Shown: in pieces, positions 25,602 to 33,836 of the stretch
Layout of the letters: the number at the start of each line of letters is the position of its first letter
Position numbering within the stretch: the stretch's first letter is position 1
Assembly (NCBI RefSeq): GCF_001693385.1
Contig: NZ_CP016428.1
Coordinates: 6,200,001-6,264,000 of the forward strand
Length of the DNA stretch: 64,000 bases
Source of the DNA: Bradyrhizobium icense
Lineage (GTDB): Bacteria; Pseudomonadota; Alphaproteobacteria; Rhizobiales; Xanthobacteraceae
Reading direction: 5' to 3'
The notes under the pieces: generated by a model
Told to the model about the DNA's origin: nothing
The model's database searches: none
Seen by the model: only the letters and a program-made list of their open reading frames with translations
Translations under genes and position numbers: made by a program

Positions 25602-26393
25602 ATGTCGACTTCCGATGATACCGCCGCCCCTGCCCTGCTCAGGATCGAAGGTGCGATTGCCACGATCACGCTCAATCGCCCCGCGGCCTTCAACTCCATC
25701 AATCTGTCGATCGCGCAAAAGCTCGAGCAGCTCGGCGCCGAGGTCGAGGGCAATGACGACATAAGGGTGCTGGTGATCGAGGGCGAAGGCCGCGCCTTCT
25801 CGGCCGGCGGCGATCTGCAGACGATCGGCGCCGCCGCCGCAAACGACACCATTGCGCCCGTGGTCGGGGAATTGCTGAAGCACTACCACGCCTTCATCGA
25901 AGCGGTGCGGCGGATGCCGAAAATCGTGCTGTCCAGCGTTCATGGCTCCGCCGCCGGCGCCGGCATGGGGCTCGCCTTCGTTACCGATCTGTGCATTGCC
26001 GCCGACGATGCTCGTTTCACGCCGGCCTATGCCAAGATCGGCGTCTCGCCGGACGGAGGCAGCACGGTCGGCATGGTCGGGACCGTCGGCACCCGCCGCG
26101 CACTGCAGATATTTCTGGCCGAAGACAGCTTTACCGCGCAGCAAGCCTATGAGTGGGGCCTGGTCGCGCGCGTCGTTCCAGCGGCAGAGCTGAAGGCCGA
26201 AACGCGCAAATTCGCCGAGCGGCTGGCACAGAGCCCGCCGGCGGCGATCGCCGGCACGAAGTCGCTGGTCTATCAGGCCGCGGTGACGCCGACCAAGCAG
26301 CAGCTCGATGCCGAGGAAGCGAAGATTATCGATGCCATGCAAACCGATGAATTTCGTGTTGCGGTGAAGAAGTTCACCAGCAAGTCGAAATGA
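25602..26393 (+). CDS. Enoyl-CoA hydratase/isomerase family protein
   Basis: 263 residues, the normal length for crotonases. ATG 25602 follows a GGAG site. Oxyanion-hole segments are FSAGGDLQTIG (about 66-76) and SVHGSAAGAGMGLAFVTD (about 112-129). Acts on acyl-CoA thioesters by hydration or isomerisation. The residue after GMGLA and the catalytic acid positions do not let me tell hydratase from isomerase. It stands alone, between the divergent reductase and a repeat. The 271-base gap upstream (25331-25601) shows no gene. Confidence 0.9.
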   Translation: MSTSDDTAAPALLRIEGAIATITLNRPAAFNSINLSIAQKLEQLGAEVEGNDDIRVLVIEGEGRAFSAGGDLQTIGAAAANDTIAPVVGELLKHYHAFIEAVRRMPKIVLSSVHGSAAGAGMGLAFVTDLCIAADDARFTPAYAKIGVSPDGGSTVGMVGTVGTRRALQIFLAEDSFTAQQAYEWGLVARVVPAAELKAETRKFAERLAQSPPAAIAGTKSLVYQAAVTPTKQQLDAEEAKIIDAMQTDEFRVAVKKFTSKSK

Positions 26394-26416
26394 GAGCGCC
26401 GAGCGAGAACTAGATT

Positions 26417-26542
26417 GCTGTCGTCCCTGCGAACGCAGGAACCCATAACCACAGGCGTTCGTTGTTTTTCGAAGCCGTCATGCATCTCGCTCTATCTAGA
26501 GCACAACGCGGTATAGGTCGCTGCGTTCGCAGGGACGACGGC
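26417..26542. repeat. GTCGTCCC-type dispersed inverted-repeat element
   Basis: Left end GCTGTCGTCCCTGCGAACGC and right end GCGTTCGCAGGGACGACGGC are inverted copies with one mismatch over 22 bases. It lies between the convergent ends of the enoyl-CoA hydratase and IlvD-type genes, where it could also stop transcription. Confidence 0.75.
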
Positions 26543-26570
26543 GAGGTCGGGCAAACGTACGGCGGACAAG

Positions 26571-28277
26571 CTAGTCCTTCCCCTGCCCGCGCATGAAGTC
26601 GAAATCGCAGCCTTCGTCGGCCTGAAGAATCGTCTCGTTGAACAGATGCGCATAGCCACGCCTCGCCCAATCGGGTGTTGCGGCTGGCGCAAGCGCCGCG
26701 CGCCGCTTTTCCAGCTCCGCCTCGTCGACGAGCAAGTCGATGCTACGCTTCGCCACGTCGAGCCGGATCATGTCGCCGTTCTTCACCAGCGCCAGCGGAC
26801 CGCCGACGGCGGATTCCGGCGTGATGTGCAGCACGATCGTGCCGAACGCCGTTCCGCTCATCCGCGCGTCCGATATCCGTACCATGTCCTTGGCACCGCC
26901 ACGCGCTAGCTTCTTCGGGATCGGCAGATAGCCCGCTTCGGGCATGCCGGGCGCACCTTTGGGGCCGGCGTTGCGCAGCACCAGCACGTCGTCGGCGTTG
27001 ACGTCGAGATCGGGATCGTCGACCCGCAGCGTCATGTCCTCGACCGATTCGAACACCACTGCACGCCCGGTATGCTGCAGCAGTTTCGGGCTGGCCGCCG
27101 ATTGCTTGATGACGGCCCCGCGCGGCGCGAGGTTGCCATGCAGCACCGCCATCGCGCCTTCGGCCTTGATCGGATTGTCGCGCGGACGAATCGCGTCCTG
27201 TCCCGGCACGTCCTCCGCACCGGCAACGATCTCGCGCAGAGTCTGCCCGGTGATGGTCTTTGCATCGAAATCGATGAGGTCACCGAGCTGCGCCATCAGC
27301 TTCGGCACACCGCCGGCATGATGAAAATGCTCCATGTAGTGCTCGCCCGACGGTTTCAGATCGACTAGCACCGGCACCTCGCGGCCGAGCCTGTCGAACG
27401 TCTCGAGGTCGATCTTGTGCGGGGAGCGATGAGCGATCGCGGTGAGATGGATCAGGCCGTTGGTCGAGCCGCCAATGGCCTGCATCACGACCTGCGCGTT
27501 GCGGAATGATGCCGGCGTCAGAATCTCGCTCGGCCTCGGTCCCTTGGCTTTGGCCATTTCGGCGGCCACCCTGCCGCTGGTCTCCGCCGAACGGAACCGC
27601 TCGGCATGCGGCGCCGGGATCGTTGCACTCATCGGCAGCGACAGCCCGAGTGCCTCGGTGATGCATGCCATGGTGCTGGCGGTGCCCATCACCATGCAGG
27701 TGCCGACCGAAGGCGCCAGCCGGCCGTTAACGGCTTCGATCTCGTTGTCGTCGATTTCGCCGGCGCGATATTTCGCCCAGAGCCGGCGGCAATCGGTACA
27801 GGCGCCGAGCACTTCGCCCCTGTGATGCCCGACCACCATTGGCCCTACGGGAATGACGACGGTCGGCAGGTCGGCTGAGACTGCGGCCATGATTTGCGCC
27901 GGCAACGTCTTGTCGCATCCCCCGATCACGACCACAGCGTCCATCGGCTGAGCGCGGATCATCTCCTCGGTGTCCATCGCCATCAGATTGCGCAGATACA
28001 TCGAGGTCGGATGAGCAAAGCTTTCCGCGATCGAAATCGTCGGGAACACCATCGGCATCGCGCCCGACAGCATCACGCCGCGCTTCACCGCTTCGATGAT
28101 CTGCGGAACGTTGCCGTGGCAGGGATTGTAGTCGCTGTAAGTATTGGTGATGCCGACGATCGGCCTGTTCAGCGCATCATCCGAGTAGCCCATGGCCTTG
28201 ATGAAGGCCTTGCGCAGGAATAGCGAGAAGCCAGCATCGCCATAACTCGTCAGTCCCTTGCGAAGTCCGTCGGCCAT
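26571..28277 (-). CDS. IlvD/Edd-family dehydratase (probable sugar-acid dehydratase)
   Basis: 568 residues. The three cluster-binding cysteines of the IlvD/Edd family are present: Cys53 in NPCHGN, Cys121 in GGCDKTLPA and Cys194 in GTCMVMGTA, so an iron-sulphur cofactor is expected. Members remove water from dihydroxy acids: dihydroxy-acid dehydratase, 6-phosphogluconate dehydratase, or L-arabinonate, D-xylonate and D-galactonate dehydratases. Divergent to a GntR gene, with operator-like palindromes between, and close to uronate dehydrogenase and a lactonase, so a sugar-acid (aldarate or aldonate) substrate is more likely than branched-chain amino-acid synthesis. Inference. Confidence 0.92.
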   Translation of the reverse strand: MADGLRKGLTSYGDAGFSLFLRKAFIKAMGYSDDALNRPIVGITNTYSDYNPCHGNVPQIIEAVKRGVMLSGAMPMVFPTISIAESFAHPTSMYLRNLMAMDTEEMIRAQPMDAVVVIGGCDKTLPAQIMAAVSADLPTVVIPVGPMVVGHHRGEVLGACTDCRRLWAKYRAGEIDDNEIEAVNGRLAPSVGTCMVMGTASTMACITEALGLSLPMSATIPAPHAERFRSAETSGRVAAEMAKAKGPRPSEILTPASFRNAQVVMQAIGGSTNGLIHLTAIAHRSPHKIDLETFDRLGREVPVLVDLKPSGEHYMEHFHHAGGVPKLMAQLGDLIDFDAKTITGQTLREIVAGAEDVPGQDAIRPRDNPIKAEGAMAVLHGNLAPRGAVIKQSAASPKLLQHTGRAVVFESVEDMTLRVDDPDLDVNADDVLVLRNAGPKGAPGMPEAGYLPIPKKLARGGAKDMVRISDARMSGTAFGTIVLHITPESAVGGPLALVKNGDMIRLDVAKRSIDLLVDEAELEKRRAALAPAATPDWARRGYAHLFNETILQADEGCDFDFMRGQGKD

Positions 28278-28321
28278 TTTTTCTTCCTATCGTCGTAGAT
28301 GGCACTTAAGGAGCCCGACCG

Positions 28322-28333
28322 ATTATTGTCAAT
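28322..28333. promoter_or_regulatory. Operator half-site candidate, ilvD side
   Basis: ATTATTGTCAAT, 45 bases upstream of the dehydratase start, repeats the left arm and centre of the palindrome at 28385-28399. Two related sites between divergent genes suit a GntR dimer acting on both or looping. Confidence 0.45.
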
Positions 28334-28384
28334 GCTTGATCATTTGGCGCGGGGAGCGGGGTGCGTCGCCCAACATACCGCAGT

Positions 28385-28399
28385 ATTATTGACAATAAT
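28385..28399. promoter_or_regulatory. GntR operator candidate (15-bp palindrome)
   Basis: ATTATTG-A-CAATAAT: perfect 7-bp arms around a central A, in the intergenic space between the leftward dehydratase and rightward GntR gene. The AT-rich palindrome stands out from the GC-rich surroundings. The GntR protein encoded at 28574 is the likely binder. Confidence 0.55.
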
Positions 28400-28439
28400 G
28401 CGCTTGCGTGTTGACTTTCCATCCAAACTGGAAACGCTC

Positions 28440-28577
28440 ATGAACCAACCGTTGCGCATTGGCATCGTCGGCGCCGGCATGGTGAGCCGCGATCATCTCA
28501 TCGCCTGGGCGAGCATATCAGATCAAACCCGCGTCGTAGATTGCTATCGGCTGTCGGGCTGGGAGGCTTTGCGATGA
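28440..28577 (+). pseudogene. Truncated N-terminal remnant of a Gfo/Idh/MocA oxidoreductase
   Basis: ATG 28440 opens a 45-codon frame starting MNQPLRIGIVGAGMVSRD, an excellent Rossmann-fold GxGxxx start of this family, continuing HLIAWA. After about 26 codons the similarity stops and the frame ends at 28577, overlapping the GntR start. A normal member has over 330 residues. Most likely the remnant of a gene deleted before the present GntR arrangement formed; a short functional peptide is possible but less likely. Confidence 0.6.
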
Positions 28578-29266
28578 AGCCGCAGCAAGCGTCCGCCGAA
28601 ATGCCTGCCCTCTCACGCGAGGAGGAACAGGCGGAAGTCATCCGCCGGCTGGAAGAGGACATCATCTTCGGCCGCTTCGCGCCGGGCTCGCGGCTGGTCG
28701 AGGACACGCTAATGCAGCGCTACGGCGCCAGCCGGCATTTCGTCCGCCAGGCGCTATTTCAAATGGAACGCCAGGGCATCGTGCTGCGCGAGAAAAACAT
28801 TGGCGCCACGGTGCGGTTCTATTCGGCCGAGGAGGTGCGCCAGATCTACGAGGTGCGGGAAATGCTGACGCGGCAGGCGGCGCTGATGATTGCGCTGCCC
28901 GCCCCCGCCAGCCTGATCGAGCAATTGAACGAGCTCCAGCGGCAATATTGCGCCAGGGCCGACGCAGAGGATTTGCGCGGCATTCACGAGACCAACGACG
29001 CGTTCCACGTCGCGCTGTTCTCGGCTTGCGACAACCCCTATCTGGTTCGCTTGCTGCAGGACTACATGAACCTGACGCTGCCGATGCGCGCCAAGAATCT
29101 GGCCGACCGGGACGGGCTGGCGCTATCGCGCCGCCAGCATGAACTCATGATTGAACTCTTGAAGGGCCGCGATAGCTGGGCGCTGGCGCAGCTCTGCGTC
29201 GATCATATGCAGTTCAGCAAGTCGGATTATCTCGGGCGCATCGCCGAGGATGAAGGCAAGCGCTAG
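28574..29266 (+). CDS. GntR-family transcriptional regulator (FCD subfamily)
   Basis: 230 residues from ATG 28574, which has a GGGAGG site seven bases upstream (a TTG at 28541 is in frame but poorer). GntR winged helix: EDIIFGRFAPGSRLVEDTL, then RYGASRHFVRQALFQMERQG (about 20-65). The C-terminal FCD domain has HETNDAFHVALFSACDN and the late His residues (HELMIEL, CVDHM) that usually hold a metal and an organic acid. Probably senses a sugar acid and represses the divergent dehydratase and the nearby uronate genes. The stop overlaps the convergent uronate dehydrogenase by four bases. Confidence 0.92.
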   Translation: MKPQQASAEMPALSREEEQAEVIRRLEEDIIFGRFAPGSRLVEDTLMQRYGASRHFVRQALFQMERQGIVLREKNIGATVRFYSAEEVRQIYEVREMLTRQAALMIALPAPASLIEQLNELQRQYCARADAEDLRGIHETNDAFHVALFSACDNPYLVRLLQDYMNLTLPMRAKNLADRDGLALSRRQHELMIELLKGRDSWALAQLCVDHMQFSKSDYLGRIAEDEGKR

Positions 29267-30087
29267 CGCTTGCTCCAATCCACGATCCGGCTCTCGTCGC
29301 CATCGAACTCCATGCTGCAGAACGTGCCGCCCTGGTAGTAATCGCCGACCGGATCAGGCTTCAGTTTGGCCTGCTCGGCCATCGCATGTTCGCGGAAATC
29401 CTCGGCCCGGCCGGTCGGCCGATAGCCGAGTTCGTAGGCGCGGTGATTGTCCCACCAGGCTCGCTCGTTATAGGAGGCGCCGTAGAAGATCTCGAAATGG
29501 ATGTCGGGATGGTCGAGCCCGATGCAACAGAGCTGCACCAGGTCTTCCGGCTTCAGCCAGATCGAAAGCCTGCGATGGTCGAGCGGCTTCTCGCCGAAAT
29601 TGCCGATCCGGATACAGGTGACGCCGAGCCCGTGCTTGTCGGCATAGAGCGCACCGACCGCTTCGCCGAACACCTTGCTGACGCCGTAACGGCTGTCCGG
29701 CCGCGCGGTGACGTCGGTGCCGATCCGGTGATGGCGCGGGTAGAAGCCGACCGCGTGGTTCGACGACGCGAACACCACGCGCTTCACGCCCTTTTTCCGC
29801 GCGGCTTCGAACAGATTGTAGCCGCCGATGATGTTGGACTGCAGGATCGAATCCCAGGGACCTTCCACCGAGTAGCCGCCAAAATGCAGGATGCCGTCTA
29901 CGCCTTCGCAAATCGCCTCAACCTGTGCCATGTCGGCGAGATCGGCCGCCTTGAACTTCTCGTCCTTGCCGAGATCGGCCGGCGCCTTCAAATCGCTCAG
30001 CAGCAGGTCCGGATAGATCGGCGGCAGCAGCTTGCGCAAGGAGGTGCCGATCCCGCCGGCGGCGCCGGTCATCAATACGCGTGGCAT
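29263..30087 (-). CDS. udh: Uronate dehydrogenase
   Basis: 274 residues of the extended short-chain dehydrogenase fold: NAD site TGAAGGIGTSLRKL (7-20), Ser in FASSNHAVGF (about 107-116), and catalytic Tyr134-x-x-x-Lys138 in RYGVSKVFGE. SSNHAVGFY and GNFGEKP are typical of bacterial uronate dehydrogenases, which oxidise galacturonate or glucuronate to the aldarolactone with NAD. The neighbouring SMP-30-type lactonase and IlvD-type dehydratase provide the next steps. Naming is by family resemblance; substrate preference is untested. Confidence 0.82.
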   Translation of the reverse strand: MPRVLMTGAAGGIGTSLRKLLPPIYPDLLLSDLKAPADLGKDEKFKAADLADMAQVEAICEGVDGILHFGGYSVEGPWDSILQSNIIGGYNLFEAARKKGVKRVVFASSNHAVGFYPRHHRIGTDVTARPDSRYGVSKVFGEAVGALYADKHGLGVTCIRIGNFGEKPLDHRRLSIWLKPEDLVQLCCIGLDHPDIHFEIFYGASYNERAWWDNHRAYELGYRPTGRAEDFREHAMAEQAKLKPDPVGDYYQGGTFCSMEFDGDESRIVDWSKR

Positions 30088-30182
30088 TTCGTTCCTCGTA
30101 AGTCTCGCAACCGATTTGCGGTCATTAGCAGGTAATGATAGCTAACCCAAACGCTCCGGGAACGCACCAACGAGAACAGCAA

Positions 30183-31151
<969 letters not shown>

Positions 31152-31154
31152 GTT

Positions 31155-32051
31155 CTATCCCTTCTTTTCCTGCACGGCGGCGTTTTGCTTGACGAGCGCG
31201 TCTTCAAACGCCTTCTCCAGCGTCGCCGCATAGGCGTTGAACTCACCTGGGCTGACGAACGGGTTGGGACCGCCTTCGGCGAGCTTGGCGCGCTTTTCCG
31301 CCATCTTGTACATTTCCGGATGCGGCGCGAGCAGCACGTCCACCTTCATGTCCTTCGCCCGCACGAACGTCTTCCGGTAATCGGTAACGATTCCGGAATA
31401 GGTCGGATTGGTGACGAGGCGATTCAGCGCCACCGTGCCGCTGCAGAAGATCAGGACCGAGCGCGTGGCATCGCCGTCCTTCACCGCGAATTCCCAGCTC
31501 GTGCAGCCCGGCGAATGGCCGGGCGTTTCGCGGGCCGTCAGAGTGACGTCACCGATCTTGACCGTGTCACCTTCGCGAACCGTGCGGTCGACCTTCACAG
31601 GCGGAAACGCCAGCGCGGTATTTTCCTGCGCGCCAGGATAGTAGCCGCCTTCGAGCAGCGGTTTGTCGGCTTCGCCGGCGACCATCTGGCCGCCACTGGC
31701 CTGTTTCATCTCGGCAAGGCCGCCGGTATGATCGATGTGGGCGTGGGTGTTGAGGAGGTATTTGATGTCGGTGATCTTGAAGCCGAGCGTTTCGATGTTC
31801 GCTTTGATCTGCGACGTTGATTCCGGCATCACCGTATCGACCAGGATATGACCTTGCGGCGACGTGATCAGATAGGACGCCAGGCCGTCGGTTCCGACGT
31901 AGTAGACGTTGCCGATCATCTTGAACGGCTCGGTTGGCGTGTTCCACTTTACCCTGAGGGCCGCGAGCAGATCCTTCGGCGTCTGCGCCTCCGCGGTGGC
32001 AGTCAGCGACATCAGCGCGACGAGTGCAACGGCAATTTTCCTCACGGGCAT
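31155..32051 (-). CDS. Subclass B3 metallo-beta-lactamase
   Basis: 298 residues from ATG 32051 (a GTG at 32060 and one at 32045 are alternatives). Signal peptide ending TATAEAQ. Both zinc sites of subclass B3 are complete: His103, His105 and His179 (TPGHSPG) for site 1; Asp107, His108 and His244 (APHPEMY) for site 2. The motif is HAHIDH. The usual B3 serine region follows in CTSW. It hydrolyses beta-lactams, including carbapenems, in the periplasm. It closely recalls BJP-1 of Bradyrhizobium. It is a chromosomal gene without mobile elements nearby. Some B3-like proteins do other hydrolysis, so activity is predicted, not shown. Confidence 0.88.
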   Translation of the reverse strand: MPVRKIAVALVALMSLTATAEAQTPKDLLAALRVKWNTPTEPFKMIGNVYYVGTDGLASYLITSPQGHILVDTVMPESTSQIKANIETLGFKITDIKYLLNTHAHIDHTGGLAEMKQASGGQMVAGEADKPLLEGGYYPGAQENTALAFPPVKVDRTVREGDTVKIGDVTLTARETPGHSPGCTSWEFAVKDGDATRSVLIFCSGTVALNRLVTNPTYSGIVTDYRKTFVRAKDMKVDVLLAPHPEMYKMAEKRAKLAEGGPNPFVSPGEFNAYAATLEKAFEDALVKQNAAVQEKKG

Positions 32052-32132
32052 CCTCCACACTCTTCTTGTTAGATCGTCGCTGTATCGGCGGCGCGCATCG
32101 ACGTTGGCTTCAGCCTGACGACGATTCTGGTC

Positions 32133-32166
32133 AAAAAAATGCCGGCCGCGGTTCCGCAGCCGGCAT
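32133..32166 (-). terminator. Intrinsic terminator of the aldehyde dehydrogenase gene
   Basis: On the minus strand ATGCCGGC-t-GCGG-aa-CCGC-g-GCCGGCAT is a nearly perfect 13-bp GC-rich stem followed by a run of T, 31 bases past the stop codon. A textbook Rho-independent terminator. Confidence 0.85.
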
Positions 32167-32196
32167 CTTTCACGATCGGCGCGAGCGCCGCATCAA

Positions 32197-33627
32197 TTAC
32201 GCCGCGTTGTAGCCGGCGACCGCCTTTACCTCGAGATATTCCTCGAGGCCGTACTTGCCCCATTCGCGGCCGTTGCCGGACTGCTTGTAGCCGCCGAACG
32301 GCGCGGTGCGATCGTTCGGCACGCCCTGCAGGTTGACGTTGCCGGCGCGGATCTGCCGGGCGACGCGACGCGCGCTTTCCACCGTATCGCCCGAGACGTA
32401 ACCGGCGAGACCGTAGGGCGTGTCGTTGGCGATACGCACCGCATCGGCTTCATCCTTCGCGCCGATGATCGTCAGCACCGGTCCGAAGATTTCCTCGCGC
32501 GCAATCGTCATCTCGTTGGTAACGTCGGCGAAGATGGTCGGGCGGACGTAGAAGCCCTTGTTGACCCCCTCCGGCAGACCGGGGCCGCCGGCGACGAGAG
32601 TCGCGCCTTCGTCGATACCCTTCTTGATCAGCGCCTGGATCTTGTCCCACTGGCCGCGGTTGACGACGGGGCCGATGGTGGTGCCTTCGGCGCGCGGATC
32701 GCCGGCCTTGGTCTTGTCGGCGACACCCTTGGCGATGGCGGCGACTTCCTTCATCTTCGACAGCGGCACGATCATCCGCGACGGCGCGTTGCACGACTGC
32801 CCGGAGTTGTTGAACATGTGCATTACGCCGCCGGTGACGGCCTTGGTGAGATCGGCGCCTTCGAGGATGACGTTCGGCGATTTGCCGCCAAGCTCCTGGC
32901 TGACGCGCTTCACGGTGGGCGCGGCGCGCTTGGCGACGTCGACGCCGGCGCGGGTCGAGCCCGTGAACGAGATCATGTCGATGTCGGGATGCTCGGCCAT
33001 CGCCGCGCCGACTTCAGGCCCGAGGCCGTTGACGAGGTTGAACACGCCCTTCGGCACGCCCGCTTCATGGAGGATCTCGGCGAAGATCAGCGCCGAGGTC
33101 GGCGTGAACTCCGAGGGCTTGAGGATCATCGTGCAACCGGCAGCGAGCGCGGGCGCCACTTTGCAGGCGATCTGGTTGAGCGGCCAGTTCCAGGGGGTGA
33201 TCATGCCGACGACGCCGAGCGGCTCGCGCACGACCACGGCCGAGGGAAGCGTCTCTTCGAAGTGGTAGTTCTTCAGGACTTCCAGCGTCGACATGATGTG
33301 GCCGAGGCCCGCACCGGCCTGCAGCTTTTCCGCCATCGGCAGCGGCGCGCCCATCTCGTCGGAGACGGCGGCACCGATGTCCTTCATGCGGCCCTTGTAG
33401 ATCGCGATGATCTTTTCCAGGAGCGCGACGCGCTCCTCGCGGCTGGTCTGCGAATAGGTCACGAAGGCGCGCTTGGCAGCGGCAACGGCCTTGTCGAGGT
33501 CGGCCTTCGAGCCGAGCGCAACTTCATACATCGCTTCTTCGGTCGCCGGATTGACGACGGGTGTGGACTTCTTGACGGCGGGATCGACCCAGGCGCCATC
33601 GATGTAGAATTGCATGCGATTGACCAT
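32197..33627 (-). CDS. NAD(P)-dependent aldehyde dehydrogenase
   Basis: 476 residues from ATG 33627 (AGAGG site). Aldehyde dehydrogenase superfamily: cofactor Lys region ILKPSEFTPTSA (about 175-186), catalytic Glu in SQELGGKSPN (about 250) and nucleophile Cys in NNSGQSCNAPSR (about 285). The substrate is uncertain. It could oxidise alpha-ketoglutarate semialdehyde at the end of a uronate or pentose route, given the neighbouring genes, but the family is broad. Ends in a strong terminator, so it is its own transcript. Confidence 0.93.
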   Translation of the reverse strand: MVNRMQFYIDGAWVDPAVKKSTPVVNPATEEAMYEVALGSKADLDKAVAAAKRAFVTYSQTSREERVALLEKIIAIYKGRMKDIGAAVSDEMGAPLPMAEKLQAGAGLGHIMSTLEVLKNYHFEETLPSAVVVREPLGVVGMITPWNWPLNQIACKVAPALAAGCTMILKPSEFTPTSALIFAEILHEAGVPKGVFNLVNGLGPEVGAAMAEHPDIDMISFTGSTRAGVDVAKRAAPTVKRVSQELGGKSPNVILEGADLTKAVTGGVMHMFNNSGQSCNAPSRMIVPLSKMKEVAAIAKGVADKTKAGDPRAEGTTIGPVVNRGQWDKIQALIKKGIDEGATLVAGGPGLPEGVNKGFYVRPTIFADVTNEMTIAREEIFGPVLTIIGAKDEADAVRIANDTPYGLAGYVSGDTVESARRVARQIRAGNVNLQGVPNDRTAPFGGYKQSGNGREWGKYGLEEYLEVKAVAGYNAA

Positions 33628-33793
33628 CGGAAACCTCTTTATCTCGGGGCAATGGAGGAGGAACGGAAGCGTTCGGCAGGCATCCTTGCACGAAAGCCAG
33701 GGCAGTTGAACCCGCCATATGCGGGGTGCCGCGTTGCGGCAGGCGCTGGATATAAGGACAGGGATGCGACGGTGACAAGGTGCCTCCATTTCC

Positions 33794-33822
33794 TGTCGTC
33801 CCTGCGAACCGCAGGGACGACA
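33794..33822. repeat. Minimal GTCGTCCC-type hairpin
   Basis: TGTCGTCCCTGCG-AAC-CGCAGGGACGACA: perfect 13-bp stem with a 3-base loop, between the transketolase-like stop and the upstream side of the aldehyde dehydrogenase. A collapsed member of the longer 126-146 bp elements; it could also act as terminator for the transketolase-like gene. Confidence 0.7.
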
Positions 33823-33836
33823 GTTACTAACGACGG

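Noticed and set aside
28440..28577. Short frame as the N-terminus of the GntR regulator
   Set aside because: It is in another frame and ends four bases into the GntR start; its sequence is Rossmann-type, not winged helix.
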